NCBI GenBank assembly: GCA_011947345.1
Contig: JAAVTG010000541.1
Location: 1-36,865, forward strand
Origin: Phytophthora quininea
Taxonomy: Eukaryota; Oomycota; Peronosporomycetes; Peronosporales; Peronosporaceae
Direction of reading: 5' to 3'
DNA length: 36,865 nucleotides
Positions 19,846 to 29,946 of this stretch are shown here, in pieces. Under the pieces are notes generated by a model. The model did no database searches and had not been told where the DNA came from. It worked only from the letters and a program-made list of their open reading frames with translations. The stretch's first letter is position 1, and every line of letters starts with the position of its first letter. The position numbers and the translations under genes were made by a program.

Positions 19846-20330
19846 AAGCCATCGATGATGACTTCGTCAGTCATTTTCTTGGCATTCTTCCTGTCCAAGA
19901 AAATCTCCTGCTTCTTAGTCGCTATTAAGTAGTGCAGAACTCGCTTCAATGCACCACAGTGCTTAGCAGTAGGGTGAGCTACAAATAAGCTCAAGTATCC
20001 CACCACATAAGCCAAATCCGGCCTGGTTGTGCCAGATACATTAGACTCTCGACAGCACCACGAAAATCGAATAAAGAGTCCACATCATTGTCAGACGCCG
20101 CTGCTTGCAACTTAGCGTTCGTTTCCATAGGCGATCTGTAGCCAACAGCGTCCGCGAAGCTGTACGTTTCCAGCACCTCTTGGCAGTACTTGTACTGATG
20201 GAGACAAATGCCTTCGTCTTTCACTTCCACCTGAACGCCCAAGAATTCATGCAACACACAAAGATCCTTGATTCCAAAAGCTTTGTTGACCTTCTAAAAC
20301 AGTTTCACCTTAAACGACTCCGAGTTAGTT
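19846..20330 (-). pseudogene. Copia RT connection region
   Basis: FLGVQVEVKDEGICLHQYKYCQEVLETYSF and the SPMETNAKL phrase are the usual copia stretch after the YVDD box; then MYLAQPG, AHPTAKHCGALKRVLHYL. Two frameshifts are visible (near 20015 and 20260). Confidence 0.8.
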
Positions 20331-20850
20331 GCCACGATGATGTCGTCTACATAAACCAGCAGCAACGCCGTCACATCGTCTTCAGGGTAGACAAACAACC
20401 ACGGTTCATCGTACACTACGTAAATCCATGCTCATTGACCCACAGCGAAATCAACTCGTACCACTCACAGCCGGATTGGCGCAGTCCGTGGGGTGCTTGC
20501 TTTATTTTCCACACCATTTCTTTCGGACACGGAAAGACTGGAATATGCTTGACAAACTGTAACATTTTCAGCAGCGCGTTCAAGTATGACGTGTTCACAT
20601 CGCACTGGTACGGAGTCAGGTCCAGCATCAGACACAACTCCAAGAATAACCTTAGCGTAGCCATCCTGGCCACCGGCGGAAAGTCTCGATATGGTCGATG
20701 CGGCCAGCTGCTTGTTTCCGAGAGCCACATGGCGAGAGCGGAATCGTTTGACGTTCCCAAGGCCGTCTGTCTTTGCCTGGTACCGCCACATCGTGTTCAG
20801 ATCTTTCTTGCCTGACGGTATCTTGTCTTCCCACACGAGTTCCAACACGT
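20331..20850 (-). pseudogene. Copia reverse transcriptase
   Basis: The palm motif CDVNTSYLNALLK holds the first Asp, IKQAPHGLRQSGCEWYELI is the APHGLRQ/ALYGLRQ box, and an intact YVDD box is at 20342-20353. The start of the domain (ELVWEDKIPSGKK, then KRFRSRHVALGNKQ) lies in another frame. The enzyme would copy the element RNA into DNA. Confidence 0.88.
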
Positions 20851-20997
20851 CCTTGGCCTACATTTTTGCTTCCATCCCTTTCCACCATTCCTTGCTCTGT
20901 GGTGACGCCATGGCAGCCTTGTACGTGCGCGGCAGACGCACTTCAGAGGTATACCACTCACGCTCAACGTCTTCTCCTATAGTTTCCATGGCGTAGG

Positions 20998-21798
20998 TCA
21001 CTGCAGAGAAAAAGCAAAGTCTGGGTCCATACGATCGTCGAGCTTATTCAATCCAGCCTTTTTTCTTTGGCTGGTGCTCGTCACTAGCCTCAATGCTAGT
21101 TTCTTCACGCGATCGGCGCACGCCGAGGTGAGAGTCTCCAACACACTGCGCGCCAACTGGAGCAGCCATATTTCGTCGTCCATGCTCATCTCGGACAAGC
21201 CAGTCCCAGCTTCACTGACCTGGTCCTCGGTTCTCTGACGCGACATGGCTTCGTCTTCCAGGTCACTTTCGCCGGCTGTGCCCAAGCTTTCAGTATCAGC
21301 TGACTCCTCATTGATGCTGTGGTCGTCATCAACGTCTGCACCATCGTTCACAGGAACATCCTCATTTTGAGCTTCAACTTCGTCCTTGCTTGGCGCTGGC
21401 ACTTCTCTACGTGTACTAGCACGCGGCATATTAAAAACCAACTCTTTATACGTTGCTTTTACTGGAGCTTCGTAAAATACGCTGTTATTTATCTCCGACC
21501 CCTCGAGGTGCACTCCATCAGTGCTACCCTCGTCATCAGAAGCAATGTATTCTTCATCTGGGGTCTGGTCTTGCCCAGCTACGCCATCTTGTTCAGCTTC
21601 ATAAGACCACTCGGCCACTTCATCTTCCTGCTCGTATTGCTCCTTGTACACTATTTCTTCGTTATACTTGGCATCCAGCACAAAACCTACCGCGTGTGCC
21701 TGCGGAAAGTAGAGCTTGCAGCCAAGATGGCCCTTCTGGAAGCCTAGCACGTAGCCAATCCGGCAGTTGTCGTCAAACTTCGAGGGGTTCGGCTCCAC
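20998..21798 (-). CDS. Copia integrase C-terminus and acidic linker
   Basis: The 266-aa frame begins with CRIGYVLGFQKGHLGCKLYFPQA, the integrase tail, and continues with a long Asp/Glu/Ser-rich linker before the RT domain. It is the longest unbroken part of this element. Confidence 0.75.
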   Translation of the reverse strand: MEPNPSKFDDNCRIGYVLGFQKGHLGCKLYFPQAHAVGFVLDAKYNEEIVYKEQYEQEDEVAEWSYEAEQDGVAGQDQTPDEEYIASDDEGSTDGVHLEGSEINNSVFYEAPVKATYKELVFNMPRASTRREVPAPSKDEVEAQNEDVPVNDGADVDDDHSINEESADTESLGTAGESDLEDEAMSRQRTEDQVSEAGTGLSEMSMDDEIWLLQLARSVLETLTSACADRVKKLALRLVTSTSQRKKAGLNKLDDRMDPDFAFSLQ

Positions 21799-22349
21799 TT
21801 TGGTGTGGGCGTGCGCCAGAGCACCAAAACGACGGACATGATGCGAGTCCGGTCATCTGCCCCACATCATCTCGTATGGGGTTTTTCCGTGGCTCATGTA
21901 TACACTCAGTTCTTGGGGTACACGGCGGTCACCAAAGCATCCACCCAAAACCAAGGCGGAAAGCCTGCGTCGGCCATCATCATCTTCACCATCCCGGTCA
22001 GCGTTTGATGCGAGCGCTCACACAAACTTAAGTGCGATGACCTTGGAGGAATCTTGCGGTGAACGATGCCTTGGCGCTGGTACCAAGCGTCAATCTTGCT
22101 GTTGCAGAAATCTCCTCCATTGTCAGTGACTATTTCTTGCACTCAACAACCGGCATGTTGGCGTTCAGCCCACGTCACGTACCGGCGAATATGAGCGTTC
22201 ACCTCACTCGCTTCCTTGGACTTCAGCGGGTAAGCCGAGACGTACCCTGTAGCCATCCAAGACCACGAGAACAGCTGATTAGCGGGAGCTGCTAGTTGTC
22301 TGTGGGAACAGTAAGTCAGCAAACATGACCTGGTTCTGGCGGTCGACAT
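21799..22349 (-). pseudogene. Copia integrase core
   Basis: The first segment (FSWSWMATGYVSAYPLKSK) covers the first Asp region. After a stop the second reads VTDNGGDFCNSKIDAW with the second Asp and LCERSHQTLTGMVK with the Glu. A frame change follows near 21900. Confidence 0.8.
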
Positions 22350-22749
22350 GGCGTTCCAGCTTCTTGTTGAGTCTTCGTGGTCTTTGCTTCCCTAAGTGAC
22401 AAGCTTCACAGTCCTTAACCTCGCGTTGTTGCAAACGCAATCCGTTGAACAGCTCGCGGTCCGCCATGATCTGCACGTGCTAAGGACAAGCGTGGCCTAA
22501 ACGCTCATGCCACCTTTGAAGTCCTTCCACACCATCACTCATTGCATAATTCACGAACACTCGCGGGGTCGTCAACTTCTTCGAGTTTCCACGCAAGAAC
22601 TCGCTACGGGCAGTGATGAAGTACATTCCAATTGAGTTACGGCGCACCCACATGCTGAGGGTGTCTTCCTTCTTAGCCGAGTGGCTGTGCTTATCTAATC
22701 GACGCATACATTCGAAGTCAATTCGAGGGGAATATTTACCAAGAACCAT
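22279..22749 (-). pseudogene. Copia GAG-pre-integrase and zinc region
   Basis: LQRWHERLGHACP carries the H..H part and CEACHLGKQRPR the C..C part of the integrase zinc fold. A stop falls between the two parts near 22480. Confidence 0.85.
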
Positions 22750-23156
22750 GAACTATTCGCCAACAACTACAAACAGGAACATGGGGAAATATTCTTTAGA
22801 TCACAAGCGTGCTCGCAATATCTGGATCGAGTCCGGTTTATCAACTTGAAATAACAGGAAGATTTTCATTCACTATGTTGGCCTCAACCCGATTCCTCCA
22901 TGCTATACTTACGGGGCACATGGCCACATGGCAACACAGTGCAGAGCTTATCCGGAAGATTGGAGAATAAACTATTGCATTCTGGTGGATGATGAAATGG
23001 TGAGTCAACTAAAACCACACTAAGATACAGTAGCAAGCTTTGAGGAATTGAAGGAGATGTGGCAAGACTTGAAACTACCTGTTAAAGGACAAGAGAAGGA
23101 TACTTGGACCTGTCGTAAGGGCGAAGTGGACACTGACTCTCCAAAACGATAATAAG

Positions 23157-23372
23157 TTGCAGCAAGAAGAGAATGGGCACATCGACAACGAAAAACGTTC
23201 AGAAGACAAGAAACAACAGCAACCCGAAAAGCCCGGCCAGAGTCAGCAAGATGTGGTCATGTTACAGAAGCAGCAACTAGAACTAATAGATACCAAGTAC
23301 TGGAGGAGCCAGATGATGGAGAAGATCAACAGTAGCAACAGGACAATAGCAGACAGGAAAACGAACCGATAG
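23157..23372 (+). pseudogene. Gln/Lys-rich spacer of the remnant
   Basis: A hydrophilic low-complexity frame (QQEENGHIDNEKRSEDKKQQ). It links the zinc knuckle to the OTU-like region and has no domain. Confidence 0.3.
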
Positions 23373-23432
23373 AAGAAGGAAACCAGCCGAAGACATTAGT
23401 ACCGCATAAAAAACACTAACAAAACAAAAGAT

Positions 23433-23890
23433 TTGATAGAAGCAGCAATTGCAAACAACGGCAGAAATATGGGTAAGATACAGATGAAAGAGTGGTTGGC
23501 ACGAAAAGAAAACGAGAAAATACCCGAACTAACCGGAGACCAAATATTGGAGAAAAGCGGACTTGCTCCAATAATCTCGCCGACTAATGGAAATTGTCAA
23601 TGCTACTCAGAGGCGATGGGATTGCTGAATGGAATTCAGCCAGTAATTCGAGGCATTTGATCCTGGCGGCATACGCGTACGAACTGAAAGTGGCAAGATT
23701 AATACAACATCCAAGATCAACAACGGCATTGATGAAAGAGGTTCTAGAGACAATGCTACACAGTCTCCAAAGCAATCGGGAGTTGCGTAAAGAGTTTTTC
23801 TCGATAGGTTAGATGGAAACTGGGCAGCCATAGAAATATATCTAGCAACAGCAGAGGTGGCGGGCGAAGGCGGAGAAATGGAATCATCAG
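23433..23890 (+). pseudogene. Possible OTU cysteine protease domain
   Basis: SPTNGNCQCYSEAMGLLNG resembles the OTU active-site block (D/N-G-N-C). A one-base shift later the frame reads LQSNRELRKEF and LDGNWAAIEIYLATAEVAG, similar to the W..E...A part of OTU domains. OTU domains are known in some LINEs and Helentrons. Several frameshifts; the catalytic His block is not clear. Confidence 0.4.
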
Positions 23891-24045
23891 AGTAGTGACC
23901 ACAACCGCAGACACTCCAGGATTCGTGGACATGTTTGCGGAGATGCAGGAGATGCATGACATGTTCTACAAACGCAGTAACACATTAGCAGTAAAACAAA
24001 AAGCCTCCGCACGAATAAAAATACCACACAAATTTCAACGGATTC

Positions 24046-24400
24046 ATGAAAAAGAGGCGGGTGAAATGGATGAGAAGATTGAGAAACAATGGAAAGCAAA
24101 AGACAGGGGACATAATATTAAGCCTGAAAACCCACATCTCAGAGAATAAGGAGATACAAGACATGCAAGCGATGTGGAAGCGCATATGGGGATTAAAACA
24201 AACAGAACAACCTCTCGAGTGCGGGAGAAACAAGAGACAATTGACCTTATAATGTGGGATTGCCCCGACGCCAAGAGCGGATGGAAAGAATTGGCTACAA
24301 CATTGGATCGGACATACACTACAAGATGACGACATAGAGGAGTTATTACTGTACATAGCTGCAAGAACCAGTATATCAACCCCAGAGGAGATATAAATAC
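24046..24400 (+). pseudogene. zf-RVT-like region of the remnant
   Basis: YKTCKRCG in one frame and ETIDLIMWDCPDAKSGWKEL in another match the C..C, E-T..., W-x-C-P-x-A...W order of LINE zf-RVT domains. A frameshift lies near 24200. Confidence 0.45.
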
Positions 24401-24422
24401 GCTAGGTTAATAGGATTTCAAC

Positions 24423-25061
24423 ATGAAGCAGATATCACGAGACTGCAATGGCATATTATGGGGGTACTCTGGACGACCATCAAACAATTCGGGCTGTGAC
24501 AAAAAAATATTTTTCGCACAGCTTGGTGAAAATGAAGTCAAAATTAAAAACTGGATTAGGTCAGCAGGAGATTTCCTAACTAGAGCTATAGTAGCACAAC
24601 TGATGATGAATAGCAAACGCTACGAAGAAGCTGTAGCGTTCGATGAATGCTACGCATTGATGAAAAACACCCCAATCACAGAAAAAAAAAAGATTCAATT
24701 TCAATAGATGGGCATTACCAGTGGTAGCTTCATTACGGCTGGCGGAGGCTCGAAGAAGAACTACTTGGTTATTAAGCACAAAGTGGGGTGGAATAAACCA
24801 GGTAGTTCAGCAAGCAGGAATAGCGACATTCGCGATGGGAGTGACGACAAAGGAGCATTACAAGCAACAGTAACAGGAACACTCGAGGAGAGTATTCCTG
24901 ATATTCTGTACTCCTCAATTAATCTCCAGATTGAAGCAATGGAAAAGAATCCCTGGATCCCACAGTCGGATGGACAAAGGCAAATTAAACGACAACCCGG
25001 TATTTACGGACGCGGCCACCGTCGTCGGCCGATAGGACCCACAGTCTTCAAATGGATTTGA
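24423..25061 (+). pseudogene. Unrecognised frames downstream of zf-RVT
   Basis: Two consecutive frames of 94 and 117 codons (24423-24707, 24708-25061) abut. They contain no motif I recognise; position suggests the C-terminal end of the LINE-like remnant. The part FITAGGGSKKNYL could be a worn RNase H start, but this is a guess. Confidence 0.3.
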
Positions 25062-25159
25062 ATGTAGCCATGCGAAATACCTATAGTATTCTCATACTGC
25101 GCCGTACCTAAACGATAGGAGCAACTGTAAAACAGCATTGTTCACTCTTTTCCCCTCAT

Positions 25160-25670
25160 TTTATCGCTAGACGCCAACTGCGCAAGCGTTACCAGCAACA
25201 GTGGATGCCCACACATGAACCTCAGTCACCAACTTCCAATAAATCGCCAACGTCGTCTCCGATTTATTCATGAGCACGCCGCTGCACGTCCGTTCAACAC
25301 AAAGAAGCAGTACGCCCCTAAGCAGCCCGAGCTTAAAGCGTGGTGCGAGACGAAGAAGTATGATGATGGATGTTTGGTTTACGAATTGGTCAGTTTTCTG
25401 AAGACTTAAATCATTCCACGGGGAAAAACGAAACAAAATATGCAAATGGTGAAGGAGAATCTCTAAGATTGGCTAATGTCAAAACCTACACAAGCTTTCA
25501 TTGATTTGTACAAGTTGCAGTAGTCTTTGAAAACCAACACCCATCCCCATCCTCGCGGCAGAGCATACCTGTTCGACACGCTAAAACGAAAGGAGACAGA
25601 ACGCAAACGCGAACAGTATGTGAATCGGGGTTTGGAACCATCTTAGACCGCTATAACCTAAAAGTATACA
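25160..25670 (+). pseudogene. Crypton recombinase, N-terminal part
   Basis: NTKKQYAPKQPELKAWCETK, LANVKTYTS with IDLYKLQ, NTHPHPRGRAYLFDTLKR and ERKREQYVNRGFGTILDRYN follow each other in different frames. This is the familiar N-terminal pattern of oomycete and fungal Crypton proteins. Confidence 0.7.
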
Positions 25671-25689
25671 TTAGCTCAGCCAGTTCTGG

Positions 25690-25865
25690 CTATCCAAAAA
25701 CACGGGGCTACGCTGCGAGACCGAGCCGATTTTTTCTTGGTCGTGCGAGATGATAATTGCCGGTTCATTGAATTTCTCTATATTCTCACCTTGGATGAAG
25801 ATCCTCAGCTGTGTACGCCGTTTGTAATAACAATAAATCGCGGCAAAATAAACCAGCACGGAAGA
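25690..25865 (-). pseudogene. ABC-F ATPase-like fragment inside the Crypton
   Basis: On the minus strand EKFNEPAIIISHDQEKIGSV resembles the LSHD/switch region of ABC-F proteins (a branch ending in ...VSHDQ). It interrupts the Crypton frame, which resumes after about 25890. It is short and the match is by eye only. Confidence 0.3.
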
Positions 25866-25939
25866 ATTGAGTACGGGGCTGCGCTGCGCTGCAGACAGTA
25901 GATGATATGTTCATTGAACGCGGTAGCATGCCATCTTTT

Positions 25940-26530
25940 TAAGGTGATAAGTAGTTTTGAGGCCTTTTCCAGATCTGTCATGTCGCGAAAAATGGTATGA
26001 TATTAACGGTTCCAACACGACGAAAGACATGTCCTACCAAACCCAGTTATCTCGCGTGAAGCGGGTCTTCGACGCATGTGAAATTGATTCCACCATATGA
26101 ATGCACGCTAACAGAGGTTCAGGTGCCAAACCAGCCTAGACTAATGGAGCGAGCGAAGAGCAAATTAGGAGACTTACCCGTCGGAATGCAGCTCCTATGG
26201 AGGGTTACTACTTTACATCACCCAAGAAAAAAGCGTTGCGGGCTTTAGCAGGGTTCCCCACAAAGGTGGATCGAACTGGTTACGGCGCGGTAGTGTTGTC
26301 CCCGTATTCGTGTTGCCGGAGTTTGAGCGGTCGGAAATCTTGGTTGCTAATAATAACTCGTGAAATCGCTGCGGGTGACCTTCTGAAAATGCTCAAACAT
26401 CTGCGCATAGACTCGATTACACTACGGAAAATGTATCCAAACCACCGTCTCTGGGAAAAACAACTTTTGCTTCTCCCGAGTATGCCGAATTCAGCCGATA
26501 AGTTACAGCAGCCCTTACGACAGTAGGTAA
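25940..26530 (+). pseudogene. Crypton recombinase, catalytic part
   Basis: FPDLSCREKWYDI, DMSYQTQLSRVKRVFDACE, then HANRGSGAK (the H..R pair), GASEEQIRR, and MEGYYFTSPKKKALRALAGF, where the Tyr nucleophile is expected. LLKMLKHLRI follows. Stops at 26098 and 26128 and frame changes break it. Confidence 0.75.
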
Positions 26531-26759
26531 GCCTGAGGTGCATACTTTAGATACCGTTATCTCGCATCTAACGACGGTGACGAAGGAGAACTTCAACACA
26601 TTAAACGGTAGAGTTGCTGCTCTGGCTGCAGGTATTCACTCCATTAAAGAGCTAACCAAAAGACGGCTTGTGCTTCGATGGGAAGAAGCGGAGGAGATTG
26701 GCCAAGGGGAATGTCGGCGGCTCAAACCCATGTGTCAAACGGTGCACCTGATTGCGGAA

Positions 26760-26990
26760 ACATGAGTACAAGAACTACTGTCAAGTTGAGCAGATCGATA
26801 ATAGGTGCTGTTGATTTGTGGAGAGAGTACACAGTTGAGCTTGCTGGTGAAATGTCTATCGCTGAAGCCGACAAACAGTTCGGCTTTTCGTGGAGGAAAA
26901 CTCCTACGGAAGCTAGGTTTTATCTACTACGAAAACAAATACTATGATGCAGTGGAGATGATTCAGCATGAGAAGAATCCCATTTGAGAT
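26760..26990 (+). pseudogene. Crypton GCR1_C DNA-binding domain
   Basis: KLSRSIIGAVDLWREYTVEL, EADKQFGFSWRKTPTEARF and YLLRKQI match the GCR1_C pattern (tryptophan-rich, dLWREw ... WR ... yy.rR). It is the C-terminal DNA-binding part typical of this Crypton group. Confidence 0.8.
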
Positions 26991-27645
26991 CGCCGCTGAA
27001 AACCTCCCGCACTAGTGGAACAAGTCAAACATTTCACTTATTGCGTTCACCAAACAATTGGAGAGCTTTGTGCAGCGATAAAACCGAGCGCGGAAATTGG
27101 GAATACAACTGTACTGACGAAGCCGTAAAAAGAGCAAGTTGCACACACATCGTAAGGACCGATGTGAGTCAGCTGCGTATGCGGTAATAAAACCATTGAA
27201 AGACTGCCACGATCTGTCCCGTGTTTGCAAGCACGAAACCCAACCCGATGATTAATAGTTGAATATGCGGAAATGGCGAATCAAACAGGAGAATCGGCGG
27301 GGAAAGTCTTGACAGCTCGTGTAGATAGCGACATCGCAATATGTAACCTTGCTGTCACTGCGGAAATATCATAGACAAAATAAAAACGTTTTTACGATTG
27401 TTATCATATTATTCCCAGAGCATGTGACCTTGGCTTTGTCTTTGCTTGAGGTGTCGTCTGCGGAAATTGGAGAAAACCGTTTCCTTAAGGTTTTTAGCAG
27501 TTTATTATGTGAACTGCAACAAACGATAGTACCGCACCTTCGTCTCCAAGCGCGGCAGTTTGCTAAATCAAAAGATAAAACTGATTGTAGGAGGATATAG
27601 TGTCCTCACGGTGCTTCACTCTTTTCCTCCAACTCTTGTCGTGCT
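26991..27645. other. No gene seen
   Basis: Short frames without motifs between the Crypton and the SET remnant. It probably holds the Crypton 3' end. Confidence 0.4.
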
Positions 27646-27649
27646 TATC

Positions 27650-28352
27650 CATCTGCGGATTCAGGCTCAAGCTCGTCTTGGAGCGACACACAGTTGCCTG
27701 CTCCGCACTGACACTGAAACCAGAACTGGTCTCCGTAATTGACGTTTAGCTCTTCATAGGCGGCTATGGGCCGCACTACTACTTTATAACTTTCACCTTC
27801 CGCCTGTTGCGGAGCTCAACGAAGCAACAGTTTGCAGATCAACTGTGACTAGCATAGCGGGACACAACACCACATAATCGAGGCTCAAGGTAGATTTTTT
27901 CCGGCGAGTTGACCTCGTTTCAGCATCAGTGTGAACTGACTCCGAGAAGAGTTTCCGTGATCGTCAGTCACTGTAGTAAGCTCCTCGCTATACTCGCTAA
28001 TAAAATCACCAATTCCCAATGCTTTCTCGATGATTAAACCATAACCCAACTCACTCAGAACGGTCTCCAATCCATCGCGTCGCCTTGGTGCATTGCTGCA
28101 GTTTACTCGGAGCCGGCAAGTAGTGTTTGTGCAAAAGCCGTTTGCATTCGCGTTTAAACACACGCCGCCGACGCAGTCAAGGTAGCACTTGCGCTTGCCC
28201 AGTACTCCATAATCTGAAAATATAACAACCTCGAAGTTTAAGTTACAAGGCCGCGTGCAAGCACACGGGATAGCTCTGAAATTGGAATACGAGCGATATG
28301 ACTGTTGCAGCATATGATTGATGAATCTGTCAAGACACACATGCAACAGCAA
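27650..28352 (-). pseudogene. SET-domain methyltransferase remnant
   Basis: The minus strand gives a cysteine-rich pre-SET part (CVGGVCLNANANGFC, then NCSNAP), the SET start GYGLIIEKALGIGDFISEYSEEL, a middle part where RLCGVVSRYASHS is followed by a stop in place of the usual N-H-S-C, then EELNVNYGDQFWF and the post-SET CQCGAGNC at 27690-27713. SET proteins methylate lysines, mostly on histones. It lies just downstream of the Helitron helicase on the same strand, so it may be a captured gene piece or a C-terminal extension of the Helitron protein. At least two frame changes are present. Confidence 0.7.
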
Positions 28353-28499
28353 GCAGTGGTATCATTTGCGCTTGGTTCAACAACAGATATAATGGCATTC
28401 GTCCCGGTAGCAGGCAACGTGGAATTGACGACGAACCCATGGAGAATCATGTTCCGAGTACGCGCTCTGTGTAAGGTTTTAGTGAATAGTAAATGCTAC

Positions 28500-29384
28500 A
28501 ACGTAGATTATTCTTTTTTGCCACTTGTTCTTCGAGGCTTTCGAGATGCTGTGTTTCATCAAGAGTAGCATTGCTAGGAACGAAATAATTTAGATATTCC
28601 AATGTGAGTGGTTCAGTAAGGTAGAGTTGTTGCAGTGTTTTTACACGTGTAGAGTGACGAAGTGGTTCGATTACGAGATTGTCAACTGTTAAACCTTGGC
28701 ATTTCTCCGATGTAAGCGAGAACGCTGATATTAATGGAATTTGGAAAATCCCAACATTGAATTGTCAATATGGTAGATGGATACGAACTCCATGCTTGGC
28801 TTGGGCATGAACTGGAACTACACCGGGTGGTAAACCTCGAATGTTTAAGCATGAAAGATCAAATTTCAGTAGCTTGACAAAGATAATATTTGGAGGTGGT
28901 GAGTGGCTGCAAACTGTGAGACCGTTCTGCTCAATAATGTGGGTTGTGTCATTGGATGCTGCTTGGAACGAAACCACGTGTCCTATGGTACCGTTTGCTG
29001 GTCTTAACACTCGGCTCACGTTTTAAGTACACTGCACTGGCATTCCAATTGCGACATTTAAAACTACTGCAACGTTTCCAGTTTTGTGATCTTGGAAGTG
29101 CTTCAAACTGCGTAGCTGATTTGTTGCCATTTCGAAACGGGATCGAAATACTTTAGCTTCGAATTGGTGCAGAATTTGAGAGTTTTATCGGCATTAAGCG
29201 ATCGCTGCTTCTTCATTGAATTCGCAACGTAGCGTATTTGAAGTAACGATAATAGGAAAGAACGTCTTTGTGGATGATGACTCAGCATTCCAGTTGTCAA
29301 TGTAGCATTGTTGGTTTACCAAGTCAATATCATCTTGTAAATATCGTCCATAACGCCAGTGATCGAGAATTTGTGCCCATAGCG
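28500..29384 (-). pseudogene. Helitron helicase, C-terminal half
   Basis: The part continues the helicase frame at the insertion point: TLWAQILDHWRYGRYLQDD, then FFPIIVTSNTLRCEFNEEAA, GTIGHVVSFQAASN, PPGVVPVHA and IPLISAFSLTSEKCQGLTVD (about 28665-28715). This matches motifs IV to VI of PIF1-like helicases, ending near LEYLNYFVPSNATL. Stops and shifts are present near 28740, 29030 and 29190. Confidence 0.85.
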
Positions 29385-29387
29385 TAA
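29385..29387. repeat. TAA flank of the tyrosine-recombinase element, left
   Basis: The same three bases occur at 33083-33085. With one copy removed the Helitron frame is continuous. Confidence 0.75.
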
Positions 29388-29400
29388 AACCTCCGACCGT
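29388..29400 (+). repeat. Left terminal inverted repeat
   Basis: AACCTCCGACCGT; pairs with 33070-33082 with one mismatch. The inner ten bases are an exact inverted match. Confidence 0.85.
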
Positions 29401-29407
29401 CGACCTT

Positions 29408-29441
29408 CTCCGACCCGTACCGGAAAAGCGGTACATCGGAG
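29408..29441. repeat. Left subterminal CTCCGACC / TCGGAG sites
   Basis: CTCCGACC at 29408-29415 and TCGGAG at 29436-29441 repeat the terminal motif and bracket a hairpin GTACCG-GAAAAG-CGGTAC (29417-29434). They are candidate recombinase-binding sites. Confidence 0.65.
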
Positions 29442-29608
29442 GGAAAAGAGCCGATCAGAAAAGAGTCTAAAAAGGCAGGTTTGAAACCACATGTAGATTT
29501 GAGAATCCTAAGAGAGCCATACAAAGGCGAGTTTACAGGCGGATTCCCAGGCTCTAAAACGGCCTGTGGGCAAAGATAGAGGCAAAAACTAAAACATACA
29601 TTTTTAGC

Positions 29609-29763
29609 GCTGCAGAGCCATGTGCTCTGCAGCCGGCAAATTGACAAATGATGCTCGGCCTCGGAAATCGGGGGCCACTAAAAAGTGGGTACGTAAAAGC
29701 CTGTTCTTACGGGCAGCGTAAATACGCTGGCTTAGTGGCCACGTGTCCACACAAACTGTGTGG
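29609..29763 (+). ncRNA. Hairpin-rich, possibly structured RNA region
   Basis: Perfect stems follow each other: 29609-29618 with 29624-29633 (10 bp), 29673-29680 with 29733-29740 (8 bp), enclosing 29692-29696 with 29707-29711 and 29714-29720 with 29723-29729, then 29747-29753 with 29757-29763 (7 bp). The 8-bp pair with two inner hairpins makes a closed three-way branch of 68 nt. An RNA, a cruciform DNA site or chance are all possible; no known RNA family is recognised. Confidence 0.45.
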
Positions 29764-29824
29764 CTGGCATTCACTGCCGAGTCGTCATTCGGGATGCTGC
29801 CGCTCTCGGGCGCAAGTCCCGACC

Positions 29825-29895
29825 GCTCATGATGCCCAGTGGGTGGGCCCGAGCTTAAAACACTCGGTGGCGCTGGTTCGATTCCAGGCATGAGC
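29825..29895 (+). tRNA. tRNA-like 71-nt cloverleaf, probable pseudo-tRNA
   Basis: The ends GCTCATG and CATGAGC pair fully. A D-arm GCCC-AGTGGGT-GGGC, an anticodon arm CGAGC-TTAAAAC-ACTCG and a T-arm with the exact box B GGTTCGATTCC follow with normal spacing. The anticodon would be AAA (Phe), which is unusual, and the anticodon stem and T-stem each have a closing mismatch. No T-run terminator follows. It looks like a tRNA-derived piece and not a working gene. Confidence 0.45.
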
Positions 29896-29899
29896 TACA

Positions 29900-29945
29900 G
29901 TGCGTGTGCATGTGTGTGTGTGTATGTGTGTGTGTGCGCGCGCGT
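29900..29945. repeat. GT/GC microsatellite
   Basis: Alternating GTGTGT with a few interruptions, ending in GCGCGCG, directly after the tRNA-like sequence. Confidence 0.9.
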
Positions 29946-29946
29946 T

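Larger units (their letters stand above)
19312..22749 (-). mobile_element. 5'-truncated Ty1/copia retrotransposon
   Basis: On the minus strand the order is GAG-pre-integrase, integrase, linker, reverse transcriptase, RNase H; integrase before RT marks Ty1/copia. Gag, protease and the 5' LTR are missing at the 22750 side, and no LTR pair was found. The frame is broken many times, so this is an old copy. Confidence 0.88.
22860..25060 (+). mobile_element. LINE-like remnant with zinc knuckle and possible OTU domain
   Basis: Broken plus-strand frames contain a zinc knuckle-like CYTYGAHGHMATQC (about 22900-22945), a Gln/Lys-rich spacer, a possible OTU domain (23430-23890) and a zf-RVT-like CKRCG ... 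ETIDLIMWDCPDAKSGW region (24160-24290). The reverse transcriptase that should lie between OTU and zf-RVT is not visible, so an internal deletion is likely. The ends are unknown. Confidence 0.5.
25150..26990 (+). mobile_element. Crypton with GCR1_C-type tyrosine recombinase
   Basis: Three protein parts of a Crypton lie in order: an N-terminal core-binding part (25215-25660), the tyrosine-recombinase catalytic part (25940-26530) and a GCR1_C DNA-binding domain (26760-26950). Cryptons move by recombination through a tyrosine nucleophile rather than by a DDE transposase. The copy is frameshifted throughout and interrupted near 25672-25890. No termini were identified. Confidence 0.75.

Noticed and set aside
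29604..29891. 95-codon minus-strand frame
   Set aside because: It coincides with the hairpins and the tRNA-like sequence and shows no motif; structure explains the region better.
29825..29895. Working tRNA-Phe gene
   Set aside because: AAA anticodon is unusual, two stems have closing mismatches and no terminator follows; kept only as tRNA-like.
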